A stretch of 60,811 nt of DNA from Clostridiales bacterium (GTDB lineage: Bacteria > Bacillota > Clostridia > Saccharofermentanales > Saccharofermentanaceae): contig JAFXPN010000016.1 in the NCBI GenBank assembly GCA_017527865.1, positions 1-60,811 on the forward strand, read 5' to 3'. How positions within the stretch are numbered: the stretch's first letter is position 1; the number at the start of each line of letters is the position of its first letter. A model generated the notes under the pieces. It was not told the origin of the DNA. It did not search any database and saw nothing but the letters and a program-made list of their open reading frames with translations. The translations under genes and the position numbers were made by a program. Positions 29,823 through 39,019 of this stretch are shown piece by piece.

Positions 29823-29852
29823 AAAAAATAGTACCGGATTTCCGGTACTATT
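29823..29852 (-). terminator. Intrinsic terminator of the nfnA-nfnB unit
   Basis: AATAGTACCGG, four-base loop, CCGGTACTATT: an 11-bp perfect stem, followed on the minus strand by six T. It lies 53 bases after the nfnB-like stop and upstream of the uvrB promoter. The symmetric stem has no T-run on the plus strand. Confidence 0.85.
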
Positions 29853-29904
29853 CTTCAAAAACGATCTTGATACTATCTGATGCCCTATATGACCCGTAAA
29901 AATG

Positions 29905-31296
29905 TCACTTGGACTTTATATACTCGTCGATACCCTTAGCAGCTGCTTTGCCCGCTCCCATGGCAAGAATGACGGTAGCTGCGCCGGTAACGGCATCTCC
30001 GCCGGCGAATACGCCTTCCTTGGAAGTCTTGCCGAATTCTTCATCCGCAACGATGCACTTCCACTTGTTGGTCTCGAGTCCCTTTGTGGTGGAAGCAATA
30101 AGAGGATTGGGCGATGTTCCGAGAGCCATGATGACCGCATCAGTCTCGATCTCGAATTCCGAGCCTTCTACGGGAACCGGCCTTCTTCTTCCTGATGCGT
30201 CAGGTTCGCCGAGCTCCATGCGGATACACTTCATACCGCGGACGTTATTGTCATCATCAGTAAGTATCTCTACGGGATTGGTAAGAAGTTCAAACCTGAT
30301 GCCTTCTTCCTTTGCGTGCTCAACTTCTTCGGCTCTTGCAGGAAGCTCATCGGCAGATCTTCTGTATACAATCGTAGTTTCCGCACCAAGTCTTAAAGCA
30401 GTACGGGCCGCATCCATCGCGACGTTACCGCCGCCTACGACAGCTACCTTGGCAGGCTTGAAGATAGGAGTATCCGAATCATCACGGAAAGCCTTCATAA
30501 GGTTATTACGCGTAAGGTACTCGTTAGCTGAGAATACACCTTTGGCATTCTCGCCCGGGATCTTCATGAACATGGGAAGGCCGGCGCCGGAACCGATAAA
30601 GACGGCTTCGAATCCCTCCTTTTCCATGAGCTCGTCAATGGTAACGGACTTTCCGATAACAACGTTAGTCTCGATCTTAACGCCGAGAGCTTTTACATTC
30701 TCGACCTCGGGAGCCACAACCTTCTCCTTGGGGAGACGGAACTCGGGGATTCCGTATGTAAGAACGCCGCCCGCCTCGTGCAGAGCTTCAAAGATCGTGA
30801 CATCATAGCCGATCTTGGCAAGATCGCCGGCGCAGGTCAGTCCCGCAGGACCTGAACCGATGACGGCAATCTTATGTCCGTTTGAAGGTGCTTCCGCCTT
30901 CATGCGCATGCCTTCCTCACGTGCACGGTCAGCAACATAACGCTCGAGCTTGCCGATAGATACGGCATCACCCTTTATGCCTCTTACGCACTGGGCCTCG
31001 CACTGAGTCTCCTGCGGACATACCCGGCCGCAGACGGCAGGCAGAGATGACGACTGCGTCAGGATCTCATAAGATCCGGCAAAGTCCTTCTCCTTTAATG
31101 CGGTAATAAATCCGGGAATATTGATATTAACGGGACATCCGTTCACACATCTGGGATTCTTGCAGTTAAGGCATCTGGCAGCTTCGACAACTGCCTCTTC
31201 CTCAGTATATCCCAGGCATACCTCGTCAAAATTCTTAGCTCTGACAAGAGGCTCCTGTTCCGCTATCGGTACTCTCTCAAATCCGGGTGCAGCCAT
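29905..31296 (-). CDS. NfnB/GltA-like NADPH-dependent flavoprotein (large subunit)
   Basis: 463 residues, the size of NfnB and of the homologous small subunit of glutamate synthase. N-terminal Fe-S region: CLNCKNPRCVNGCPVNINIP and CGRVCPQETQCEAQC. Then FAD site IGSGPAGLTCAGDLA, and NADPH site VVGGGNVAMDAARTALRLG, ending with a GDAVTGAATVILAMGAGK flavin motif. The start overlaps the preceding small-subunit gene by one base. Because it is paired with a DHOD-electron-transfer-like subunit and no GltB is present, NADH-dependent ferredoxin:NADP+ oxidoreductase (electron bifurcation) is the best guess; sulfide dehydrogenase naming is an alternative. Confidence 0.85.
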   Translation of the reverse strand: MAAPGFERVPIAEQEPLVRAKNFDEVCLGYTEEEAVVEAARCLNCKNPRCVNGCPVNINIPGFITALKEKDFAGSYEILTQSSSLPAVCGRVCPQETQCEAQCVRGIKGDAVSIGKLERYVADRAREEGMRMKAEAPSNGHKIAVIGSGPAGLTCAGDLAKIGYDVTIFEALHEAGGVLTYGIPEFRLPKEKVVAPEVENVKALGVKIETNVVIGKSVTIDELMEKEGFEAVFIGSGAGLPMFMKIPGENAKGVFSANEYLTRNNLMKAFRDDSDTPIFKPAKVAVVGGGNVAMDAARTALRLGAETTIVYRRSADELPARAEEVEHAKEEGIRFELLTNPVEILTDDDNNVRGMKCIRMELGEPDASGRRRPVPVEGSEFEIETDAVIMALGTSPNPLIASTTKGLETNKWKCIVADEEFGKTSKEGVFAGGDAVTGAATVILAMGAGKAAAKGIDEYIKSK

Positions 31297-32183
31297 TATT
31301 TGTCACCTCCGCAATTTCCGCATCCGCCATGATGCGTATTACCCTCTTCGAGCGCAAGGAGAGCCTCGCCCTCGAAAGTCTTATAAAGTCTCATCCTGCC
31401 CATTGCCTCGTCAAAGTTGACCTTGAATCCGTCAAATTCAGGACCGTCGATACAGGCGAACTTGACCTCATCACCAACGGTCAGTCTGCAGGCTCCGCAC
31501 ATTCCGGTGCCGTCGACCATGATGGGATTCATGCTGACTATGGTCGGGATATCGTATTTCTTCGTTGTAAGAACACAGAACTTCATCATGATCATGGGAC
31601 CGATGGAGACGCAGAGATCATACTTCTTGCCTTCTGCAACAAGGTCCTCGATAACCTTGGTAACCATGCCCGAGCGGCCGTAAGATCCGTCATCCGTGGT
31701 TATATAGAGATTGCCGGCAACCTTCTTCATCTCTTCTTCCAGGATAACAAGTTCCTTTGTCTTGGCACCGATTATGACATCGGCATCGACACCGTGCTCA
31801 TGTAGCCACTTTACCTGAGGATAGACAGGAGCAGTACCCAGACCGCCTGCCACGAATAATATCTTCTTATCTTTAATGGAATCGATATCATCGGTCATAA
31901 GTTCGGACGGATTGCCCAACGGTCCGACCACATCATGGAAACATCCGCCCTCTTCGAGATCCATCATACGCTTGGTGGATGCTCCGATAGTCTGGACCAC
32001 TATGGTAACGGTCCCGGCTTCACGGTCGTAGTCGCATATCGTAAGAGGAATGCGCTCGCCTTTGTCATCGATCCTTACGATCAGGAACTGACCCGGCAGA
32101 CAATACTCGGCAACACGCGGCGCCACGACATCCATAAGGAATATCGACGGACACAGCACCTTCTTCTTCTTGATCAGGTACAT
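31296..32183 (-). CDS. NfnA/SudB-like FAD and [2Fe-2S] oxidoreductase (small subunit)
   Basis: 295 residues. Ferredoxin-reductase fold: flavin domain with RIPLTICDYDR near residue 52, NAD-binding KILFVAGGLGTAPVYPQ near residue 105 and a C-terminal [2Fe-2S] region with GTGMCGACRLTV and FACIDGPEFD, as in DHOD electron transfer subunits. Length and pairing match NfnA. Together with the large subunit it would couple NADPH, NADH and ferredoxin pools in the cytoplasm. GGAGG lies ten bases before the ATG. Confidence 0.85.
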   Translation of the reverse strand: MYLIKKKKVLCPSIFLMDVVAPRVAEYCLPGQFLIVRIDDKGERIPLTICDYDREAGTVTIVVQTIGASTKRMMDLEEGGCFHDVVGPLGNPSELMTDDIDSIKDKKILFVAGGLGTAPVYPQVKWLHEHGVDADVIIGAKTKELVILEEEMKKVAGNLYITTDDGSYGRSGMVTKVIEDLVAEGKKYDLCVSIGPMIMMKFCVLTTKKYDIPTIVSMNPIMVDGTGMCGACRLTVGDEVKFACIDGPEFDGFKVNFDEAMGRMRLYKTFEGEALLALEEGNTHHGGCGNCGGDK

Positions 32184-32279
32184 AATTGGTGACCTCCGGT
32201 TTAAGGCATATTACTATGCGATTTTAACACTTAAAGCAGATAATATACAACAGAAAAACTATACCGCGTAAGCTTATCC

Positions 32280-33065
32280 TCAGCTTCTCTGTTCCTTCTT
32301 CGAAGACGTCGCGCAAAGCTCCCTGCAAAACAGCAGCGCAAAAGACACGACACCGCACAGCGCATATACGAGCATGTATATAAGCCAGCCTGTCTTTGAA
32401 TTGAGATTAACAAACGGTACGGCGCTCTTTACGGTAAACAGGAAATTAGGCGCGAATTCAAGATGAGATACAGTGCCGTTCTCATAAGCAGGAACTGCGA
32501 GCAGAGAATTAACGTACACAGACAGCAGCATCAGCATGTAGTAAGCCGTAAGACTTCCGGTAAAGGATCGTCTTGACATCGGCACTTCTCCGCAAAGCTT
32601 AATGTAGATGCCTAAGACCATGAGCATAACGTGATAAAGGAATGTCTGATAAGCAACAGGATGGATGAACGCCTGGCTCGCGCTTATGGTCGTCGAGAAG
32701 ATCGACGGAAAAACGATCGCGCCGAGACCGCCTAAGATACATGTGGGGTACATGAACGTAAGAACAGAATCGACTTTCTTTTTATCTGATGCAAATCTGG
32801 CATACAGGATAAGGAAGATCATCAATGAACAGATATGAAGCGGCATGTGGTTCACAGTAATATAAGGAATGACAGAATCCGATGAGCTTACGGGGATCAT
32901 CTTGGCAACGCTTCCGATCTTAATGGCCTCCGATATCATTGATACGATGACAGCCCAGGTCAGGACAGATTTTAACGGCGGCCGGTATTTTTTTAGCAGC
33001 AATACGCTTATCACTACTATGACAAGACAGATGAACATCCAGATACAATGATTGACCGAAAACAT
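32280..33065 (-). CDS. YwaF-like (TIGR02206) membrane protein
   Basis: 261 residues with about seven hydrophobic segments. A conserved NHMPLHICSLMIF pattern and the following PTCILGGLGAIVFP match the TIGR02206/YwaF family of uncharacterised membrane proteins. It is the last gene of the GH25-ABC exporter unit, 15 bases after the second permease gene, with AAGGCGG before the ATG. Family function is not known; linkage to an exporter suggests an envelope role. The tail is basic (KKEQRS). Confidence 0.7.
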   Translation of the reverse strand: MFSVNHCIWMFICLVIVVISVLLLKKYRPPLKSVLTWAVIVSMISEAIKIGSVAKMIPVSSSDSVIPYITVNHMPLHICSLMIFLILYARFASDKKKVDSVLTFMYPTCILGGLGAIVFPSIFSTTISASQAFIHPVAYQTFLYHVMLMVLGIYIKLCGEVPMSRRSFTGSLTAYYMLMLLSVYVNSLLAVPAYENGTVSHLEFAPNFLFTVKSAVPFVNLNSKTGWLIYMLVYALCGVVSFALLFCRELCATSSKKEQRS

Positions 33066-33080
33066 TGATACCGCCTTTCG

Positions 33081-34121
33081 TCAGAAAAAATATGGGGGGA
33101 ACATCATAGACAGAAGCTTAAGTGCCGGACCGTAGCCGGACAGATCGATAAGGACTCCGCCGAACAGGAACGACAGAATGAGATATGTCGGAAGTACCGC
33201 AGAGAAGATCCTGCTCTTCCTGCCCTGCCCCGGGATAAGATCAAAGAGCACCGACACTATAAAAGCCAGGATGATGACCGCAGCGCAGTAGATGATGAGG
33301 CGCAGCGGTGAAAAAACGGTTCCCGTGATCAGACAGGATATTACCGATACTGCCGCGACCGGGACCACATGTACCGCAGGAAGGATCAGTCCCATAAATA
33401 TCCGTTCAGTCCTGCTCATACGAAGATATATGCGGTTGTCGCTGTCATTAAGGCATGCCAGGACTCCGAGCAGAGCCGCCATGAAGATAAAGAATCCGCA
33501 GAATTTATAAACAGGAAGCTCGATCTTATTCTTAACGGACAGATCACCGTACTCGATACCGTCCGCTGATTCAAGGCGGTATATCTCATTACTGTTGATA
33601 TAAGAATTAAAAATATCGCTCAGCACCTGTTCATAGTCATCGGTAAGAGGAATATCCGTTCTTTCGATCGAACCTATGAGTATCCGTCTGGCAAGATCGG
33701 GGAAAAGCTTTCTGAATACCTCCTCACCCGACATGAGCGGCAATGTGGATGCATTCGTTCTCACAAGAAGGATCTTTGGGATCCGGTAAACAGACAAAGA
33801 CTCATCCGTAAAGCCTTCGGGGATTACGAATCCGGTGCTGCACTTTCCGGAAGCAAGATCCGTATAGAGTTCATCCTCATCTTCGATCTCGTAGAAAGAG
33901 AAAATGGAATCGGTCTCGATAAGTGAATCGATGATCTCAGCCGATCTGTCTGTCCCGTCGAGGTCTACTATACCGACCGGGATATAGGCAGACGATTCTT
34001 TTGCGGGAACGGCAACATATACCGAAGCCATGATGATAAGGACCGCGGCCATGACATAGATGTAAGGATTCTTAAAGCTCCTCTTGAAGCACAGATACAG
34101 GCGGTTCAGAAAAATCCTCAT
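33081..34121 (-). CDS. ABC-2 type permease (second of a pair)
   Basis: 346 residues. One transmembrane segment near residues 18-40, a large outside domain (about 45-200), and five hydrophobic segments in the C-terminal half, the ABC2_membrane_3 / YhgE-type topology. It overlaps the first permease gene by four bases (ATGA type). With the upstream ATPase and permease it should form a heterodimeric exporter. Substrate unknown. Confidence 0.8.
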   Translation of the reverse strand: MRIFLNRLYLCFKRSFKNPYIYVMAAVLIIMASVYVAVPAKESSAYIPVGIVDLDGTDRSAEIIDSLIETDSIFSFYEIEDEDELYTDLASGKCSTGFVIPEGFTDESLSVYRIPKILLVRTNASTLPLMSGEEVFRKLFPDLARRILIGSIERTDIPLTDDYEQVLSDIFNSYINSNEIYRLESADGIEYGDLSVKNKIELPVYKFCGFFIFMAALLGVLACLNDSDNRIYLRMSRTERIFMGLILPAVHVVPVAAVSVISCLITGTVFSPLRLIIYCAAVIILAFIVSVLFDLIPGQGRKSRIFSAVLPTYLILSFLFGGVLIDLSGYGPALKLLSMMFPPYFF

Positions 34122-35203
34122 GAGAACAACGCCTCCATCGTAAAATCTATAAGATATCTGAGCGGATTGAATACTGCGCCTTTTTGGAGAAACCTCGGAA
34201 GGAATTCAAGAGGGACAAGACCGCCTGCAAGATACATCAATACGGTAAAGACCGCAAAGGAGATATATGATGCCGATATCGGAGTCTTGAAAAGATAACA
34301 CATCCCCGTAACGATAACCGACAGAATGATAAGCACGGGGATCATCCTGTACAGCGAACCTGCGCCGGCGCCGATGCGGGCCTTATACATAATGATAAAA
34401 AGCATTAAATATACGATATACATCATCGAAGCAACGCTTAAGGACTCGATGATAAAGAATCTGTAAGGCTTTACCCCGGACAGTTTGCCCCTGGCGATAA
34501 AAGCTTCATTCGAACCTTTGCAAAAATAAGCGAAGACAAATACGGAGATAAGGAATATATACACCAAAGCGCCGGCGATGATCTTCTGGCTCAGCGTATA
34601 ATCGGCGATATCATCTATGTCCTTTATCTTGAAGAGGCCGAGCTGATCGACAGCATAACTTATCTCGTCAACCGCCACATTGTTGGCGATAATATATGCC
34701 CTGTCTCCGGTGATCCCGACCTGATCACAATACATATACGTTGTCTGCACGCATGCCTGTCCGATACCGAGCTCGTCGGCAATGATGGTCATGGCATCAT
34801 TGACCATGAGTTCATCAAATGTATCTGCAGATCTGTAAATGACCTCTACCGGGGGATTGGTTCCTACGGCAACTCCGTAAACAAAGTTTTCCGGTATTAT
34901 GAGACCTGCCGCGGCCTCGCCCTCCTCAACAGCTTCCCTTACCTGTTCCTCTGAATCATAGAGTTCAAAGTTCAGGGAACCCTGGAATCCTTTAAGATGG
35001 CTTATGACATTAAATCCGAGACCGTTGATCTCGCTGTCATCCGGATTATAGCAGGCTACCTTTACGGCAGTATAAGTACCGTCTTTAAAAAAGATGCTTT
35101 CGCCCCAGATTGCGATAACGAGCGCGGTAAGTCCAAGGACAAGGAAATACATGCCCACGACCGGCAGGAACTTAATGATCCTCTTAAACTGGGCTCTTAA
35201 CAC
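34118..35203 (-). CDS. ABC-2 type permease (first of a pair)
   Basis: 361 residues, same topology as its neighbour: N-terminal segment (about 15-35), extracytoplasmic domain to about residue 210, then five or six C-terminal segments. The start is GTG at 35203, eight bases after GGAG, and overlaps the ATPase stop by seven bases. Low identity to the second permease suggests an old duplication and a heterodimer. Confidence 0.8.
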   Translation of the reverse strand: MLRAQFKRIIKFLPVVGMYFLVLGLTALVIAIWGESIFFKDGTYTAVKVACYNPDDSEINGLGFNVISHLKGFQGSLNFELYDSEEQVREAVEEGEAAAGLIIPENFVYGVAVGTNPPVEVIYRSADTFDELMVNDAMTIIADELGIGQACVQTTYMYCDQVGITGDRAYIIANNVAVDEISYAVDQLGLFKIKDIDDIADYTLSQKIIAGALVYIFLISVFVFAYFCKGSNEAFIARGKLSGVKPYRFFIIESLSVASMMYIVYLMLFIIMYKARIGAGAGSLYRMIPVLIILSVIVTGMCYLFKTPISASYISFAVFTVLMYLAGGLVPLEFLPRFLQKGAVFNPLRYLIDFTMEALFS

Positions 35204-35826
35204 TTGAGAAGCTCCGCAACGGCATTCGAGGGATCTGCGCTCCTGCAGGTTCCGTCTTTAAACAGATAGACTTTATCGCACAACGAGAAGACTTTCTCTT
35301 CGTGACTTGCGATAATGACTATCCCTCCCTTCGATTTGTATGCCTTAATGAAATCAAGGATATCGTTCTTTGCAGGAAGATCAAGGGCGGCAAGCGGCTC
35401 ATCAAGGAGCAGGATATCGGGTTCCGTTATGATCACCGATGCCAGAGCAAGCCTCTTCTTCATTCCGCCCGACATATTCTTGACCTTGACTTTGATGAAA
35501 TCGCTCACCTTAAGTATAGACAGTTCAGGTCCGTTTAATGCCTTAAGGATGTCTTCCTTCCTGCCTGACGTCCACATAAGGATGTTGTCATAAGCATTAA
35601 GCTCATCGATCAGGGCATTCTCCTGGGTTACGTATCCGACTTTTCCTTCCGTAACCACCTTGCCCGCAGACGGTTTCTTGAGGCCCGCCATAACCGAGAG
35701 TAACGTGGATTTTCCGGATCCGTTCAGGCCCAGAAGTCCGATACACTCGCCTTTATCGGCGTGCATGGTGACTTCCTTAAGAACAGTCTTCCTGTATTTT
35801 ACGCTTACATTATCGATATCAATCAT
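35197..35826 (-). CDS. ABC transporter ATP-binding protein
   Basis: 209 residues, a single nucleotide-binding domain. Walker A GLNGSGKSTLL at residue 33, Q-loop GYVTQEN, signature NMSGGMKKRLALA, Walker B DILLLDEPLAALD and switch His in IASHEEKV. GGAGG lies before the ATG, which overlaps the GH25 stop by one base. Powers the two ABC-2 permeases that follow. Confidence 0.92.
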   Translation of the reverse strand: MIDIDNVSVKYRKTVLKEVTMHADKGECIGLLGLNGSGKSTLLSVMAGLKKPSAGKVVTEGKVGYVTQENALIDELNAYDNILMWTSGRKEDILKALNGPELSILKVSDFIKVKVKNMSGGMKKRLALASVIITEPDILLLDEPLAALDLPAKNDILDFIKAYKSKGGIVIIASHEEKVFSLCDKVYLFKDGTCRSADPSNAVAELLKC

Positions 35827-36977
35827 CAGTTTCCTCCCGGAAGCGTTCCGTAATAAAGATTCATATCAACGTAGGCATCAATGCCCGGCACCGAGCCGGT
35901 ACAGCTTTGCTGCCAAACCCTGTAGATGCCCTGATAGTCTGTATTCGCAGTATAGTGCGCAAGCCAGACTTCCACGAATTCATCCTCCCAGATCACATCA
36001 AGTATAAACTTGCTTGCGTACAGCATCGAGTTATAGCCTCTCTCCCGCACTCTCTCGCGAAAAGCCCGGTACAGGTCATTAACATCGCTGATGCTCAGAC
36101 GGTACTTCTGGAAACCGTCAAAAAAGTTCTCCCAGTCAAATACTATCGGCAGTTCTATATCATATCCGTCTACCAGGTCACACATCGTATCGGCAAGAGC
36201 CTGCACATCCTCCACGGTATTATCCGTCGTGTACACATAGACTCCGACGGCAATGCCGGCCGCCTTCGCGCCTGTGACATTGGCAACAAAGAATTCATCC
36301 TCGTGGAATTGTCCCTGGGAAGACCATCCTGCTCTTATGAATGCGAATTCACATCCGGCCGAGGCCACCTGTTCCCAATCGATGCTCCCCTGCCATTTTG
36401 AAACATCGATCCCGTAATGAATGCTGTCACCTTCGTACGTGCCGCAAAAATCCGAGAACGGTGTGGCATTAGATGTAGAAGTCGCCGTGTAATCGCCGGG
36501 ATCTCCCCCTTCCTGAGGAGCGACCACATGTACGGTGATCTGATCCGAGGTCTGATTGCCGGCATCATCGGTAATCGTTAATGACAAAGGATAGGATCCG
36601 GTTACGGAAGGATCGACACTTCCGGATACGACAAGATCGATCTCGGAATCCCTGTCGTCAATATAGCTTATGAACTTATCGATATTGAATTCATCGCCCG
36701 CGGTCAAATAGGCATCGCGGATGATATTGATAAAGAACGGCGCAGTTGTGTCGACATCAGGCGTCGGCTCCGGCGTAGCTGTCGGTTCCGGAGTCGGAGA
36801 AGACGAAGTTTCGGTCATTTCCGCAGGTTCGGTTTCTTCGGCTTCGGTCTGACCGGGCACTGAAGCAGGGCCCGTATGGCGCTTTGTATCATCGTCAGAG
36901 CCTGTCATACCGGCGCATCCGAAGCAAAGAGCAGCCGTCATTATCATCAAAACTGTCAAAACAATGTTTTTCTTCAT
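35826..36977 (-). CDS. Lipoprotein with Ig-like domain and GH25 muramidase
   Basis: 383 residues. Signal peptide with a Cys at residue 21 in LCFGCAG, a fair lipobox, so anchored on the outer face of the membrane. Then an acidic Thr/Pro/Glu-rich linker (about 30-72), a bacterial Ig-like/DUF5011 domain (about 72-155) and a GH25 lysozyme domain (about 185-380). GH25 marks: HYGIDVSKWQGSIDW, AFIRAGW and the catalytic VFDWENF. It cleaves the MurNAc-GlcNAc bond of peptidoglycan. No ribosome site: the minus-strand TATAAT ends seven bases before the ATG. Heads the exporter unit and shares its promoter element with ktrB. Confidence 0.88.
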   Translation of the reverse strand: MKKNIVLTVLMIMTAALCFGCAGMTGSDDDTKRHTGPASVPGQTEAEETEPAEMTETSSSPTPEPTATPEPTPDVDTTAPFFINIIRDAYLTAGDEFNIDKFISYIDDRDSEIDLVVSGSVDPSVTGSYPLSLTITDDAGNQTSDQITVHVVAPQEGGDPGDYTATSTSNATPFSDFCGTYEGDSIHYGIDVSKWQGSIDWEQVASAGCEFAFIRAGWSSQGQFHEDEFFVANVTGAKAAGIAVGVYVYTTDNTVEDVQALADTMCDLVDGYDIELPIVFDWENFFDGFQKYRLSISDVNDLYRAFRERVRERGYNSMLYASKFILDVIWEDEFVEVWLAHYTANTDYQGIYRVWQQSCTGSVPGIDAYVDMNLYYGTLPGGN

Positions 36978-36984
36978 GGCAGTT

Positions 36985-36994
36985 ATTATATAAT
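36985..36994. promoter_or_regulatory. Shared palindromic -10 element of two divergent leaderless genes
   Basis: ATTATATAAT contains TATAAT on both strands (36989-36994 plus, 36985-36990 minus). The plus box ends six bases before the ktrB ATG and the minus box seven bases before the GH25 ATG; neither gene has a ribosome site. -35 matches are weak on both sides. Confidence 0.55.
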
Positions 36995-37000
36995 AACCTC

Positions 37001-38335
37001 ATGCAAAATCGAACAACAAAACGATTGACCGGACCTCAGGTGATCCTGACAGGATTCTTAATACTGATATTAACAGGCACTGTCCTGCTCATGCTTCCCA
37101 TATCATCCAAGGACCGTACGTTCACTCCTTTCATCGATTCACTGTTTACATCGGTTTCTGCAAGCTGCGTTACCGGCCTTATTGTTAAGGACACCCAGAC
37201 CTCATGGTCACTGTTCGGACAGGCCGTCATACTCACACTGATCCAGATAGGCGGCATGGGAGTTCTCACCATGACGACTTTTTTCACGAAGATAATGGGG
37301 CGCAACATCGACATCAGGTCCAGAGCCGCGATGCAGGAGGCAGTATCCGCGCCTAATATGGGCGACATCGCCAAGCTCACTGAATTCATAGTTAAGGGGA
37401 CTGTGCTTTTCGAGGGGCTGGGCGCCGTGCTCGTCATGCCCGTCTTTATAAGGGACTTCGGTGCTGCAAAAGGCATCTGGTACTCGGTCTTCATGTCCAT
37501 CTCCGCTTTCTGCAACGCGGGCTTCGATCTTCTGGGTTCTGCCGGAGGAGAGTGCTCTTCCCTTACCTATTACGCTGACAACCCCCTTATCAACATCGTA
37601 TTCATCGCGCTTATCCTGACCGGCGGTCTCGGTTTCCTTACCTGGGACGATATCAGGACGTACAGATTCAAGTTCAAAAAGTACAGCACACAGAGCAAGA
37701 TCATACTCGTTTCAGAAGTCTTTCTGATAGTAATACCTGCTCTGTATTTCTATCTGTTCGATCTTCAGGGACACCCTCAGGGGGAACGTATACTCGAAGC
37801 TTTATTCAGCGCAGTAAGCCCGAGAACTGCGGGATTTAACACAGTCGACTATAACGAGTTCTCCGGAAGCGGCATTGCTCTGACGATCATACTGATGCTC
37901 ATCGGCGGAGCTCCGGGTTCCACCGCAGGAGGAATGAAGATAACCACCGTCGCGATACTGTGGGCTGCCATGATCTCCGTTTTCCGCCGCGAAAAGGCTC
38001 CTGCCCTGTTCAAAAGACGCATCAGTCATGACACCGTCCTTAATGCGGTCGCGATCTTCCTTTTGGACATGCACCTTTTCCTTATCGGTGCGATCGCGAT
38101 CGCGACGATCGAGAAGCTGCCTTTGGTAACAACTCTGTTCGAGTGCGGATCCGCGGTAGCTACGGTCGGTCTTACCATGGGTATAACTTCCTCACTCGGT
38201 ACCGCTTCCAAACTGATACTCATCTTTATAATGTACGGAGGCCGAGTAGGCGGATTAACGCTTGTATTCGCCGCTACTGGAAGAACAAATGCAATATACG
38301 ACAAGTATCCGACGGACAAGGTTGCCGTAGGATAA
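37001..38335 (+). CDS. ktrB: K+ uptake channel subunit, TrkH/KtrB family
   Basis: 444 residues from ATG 37001. A longer frame from 36884 would run through the divergent promoter and the GH25 gene and is rejected. Several membrane segments with four pore-loop repeats; visible filter-like stretches include SVSASCVTGL, SAFCNAGFDL, GGAPGSTAGGMKITT and FECGSAVATVGLT. Together with the cytosolic KtrA subunit it moves K+ (often with Na+) into the cell. There is no SD; TATAAT lies six bases before the ATG, predicting a leaderless mRNA. Confidence 0.92.
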   Translation: MQNRTTKRLTGPQVILTGFLILILTGTVLLMLPISSKDRTFTPFIDSLFTSVSASCVTGLIVKDTQTSWSLFGQAVILTLIQIGGMGVLTMTTFFTKIMGRNIDIRSRAAMQEAVSAPNMGDIAKLTEFIVKGTVLFEGLGAVLVMPVFIRDFGAAKGIWYSVFMSISAFCNAGFDLLGSAGGECSSLTYYADNPLINIVFIALILTGGLGFLTWDDIRTYRFKFKKYSTQSKIILVSEVFLIVIPALYFYLFDLQGHPQGERILEALFSAVSPRTAGFNTVDYNEFSGSGIALTIILMLIGGAPGSTAGGMKITTVAILWAAMISVFRREKAPALFKRRISHDTVLNAVAIFLLDMHLFLIGAIAIATIEKLPLVTTLFECGSAVATVGLTMGITSSLGTASKLILIFIMYGGRVGGLTLVFAATGRTNAIYDKYPTDKVAVG

Positions 38336-38354
38336 CAACAAGGAGGAGGATATT

Positions 38355-39011
38355 ATGAAGAACATACTCGTTATCGGTGCAGGAAGATTCGGAACATATC
38401 TGACGCAGAAGTTCGCCGAGCAGGGCGATGAGATCCTGGTCATCGACAGCCGGGAAGAAAGACTTGATAAAGTCCTGCCTTTTGTTACGTCCAGTCTCAT
38501 AGGAGATGCGACGGACGAAGACTTCATGAGATCCATAGGAGTCAGTTCTTTCGACCTTTGTGTTGTATCCATAGGCGATGATTTCCAAAGTTCGCTCGAG
38601 ACCACTTCACTTCTCAAAGAACTGGGCGCGAAGTTCGTTATAGCAAGGGCATCAAGAGGCGTACACGAGAAATTCTTATTAAAAAACGGGGCAGACGAAG
38701 TTGTCTACCCCGAGAAGTTCATGGCTAAATGGACCGCGATCCGCTTCAGTTCGGCTAATGTAAAGGATTATATCCCCGTTCCCGGAGATTACTCGATCTT
38801 CGAGGTCGAAGTACCCGCATCCTGGGTCGGCAAGTCCATGATAGATCTTAAGATACGGCAGAATATGAGACTCAATGTCCTTGCAGTAAAAAATTCCAAG
38901 GATGACTTCAATATGGATTACGATCCGTCAGAAGCATTCAAAGCCGGTCAGACTGTAGTCGTCATAGGAAGAGACAGTGACTTAAAGAAGTACCTGGGAC
39001 TCGAATACTGA
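38355..39011 (+). CDS. ktrA: K+ uptake regulatory subunit, KtrA/TrkA family
   Basis: 218 residues. RCK_N domain with the nucleotide-binding VIGAGRFGTYLTQKFAEQG at residue 5 and acidic end VIDSREERLD; RCK_C domain from about residue 135. Binds NAD(H)/ATP or ADP and gates KtrB. A strong AAGGAGGAGG lies before the ATG, 19 bases after ktrB. Converges with the 39020-39448 gene across eight bases, with no terminator visible. Confidence 0.93.
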   Translation: MKNILVIGAGRFGTYLTQKFAEQGDEILVIDSREERLDKVLPFVTSSLIGDATDEDFMRSIGVSSFDLCVVSIGDDFQSSLETTSLLKELGAKFVIARASRGVHEKFLLKNGADEVVYPEKFMAKWTAIRFSSANVKDYIPVPGDYSIFEVEVPASWVGKSMIDLKIRQNMRLNVLAVKNSKDDFNMDYDPSEAFKAGQTVVVIGRDSDLKKYLGLEY

Positions 39012-39019
39012 GATTAACC

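Noticed and set aside
36884..37000. Longer N-terminus for ktrB (39 extra codons)
   Set aside because: It would cover the divergent promoter and the start of the GH25 gene, and the added residues are unlike the KtrB family.
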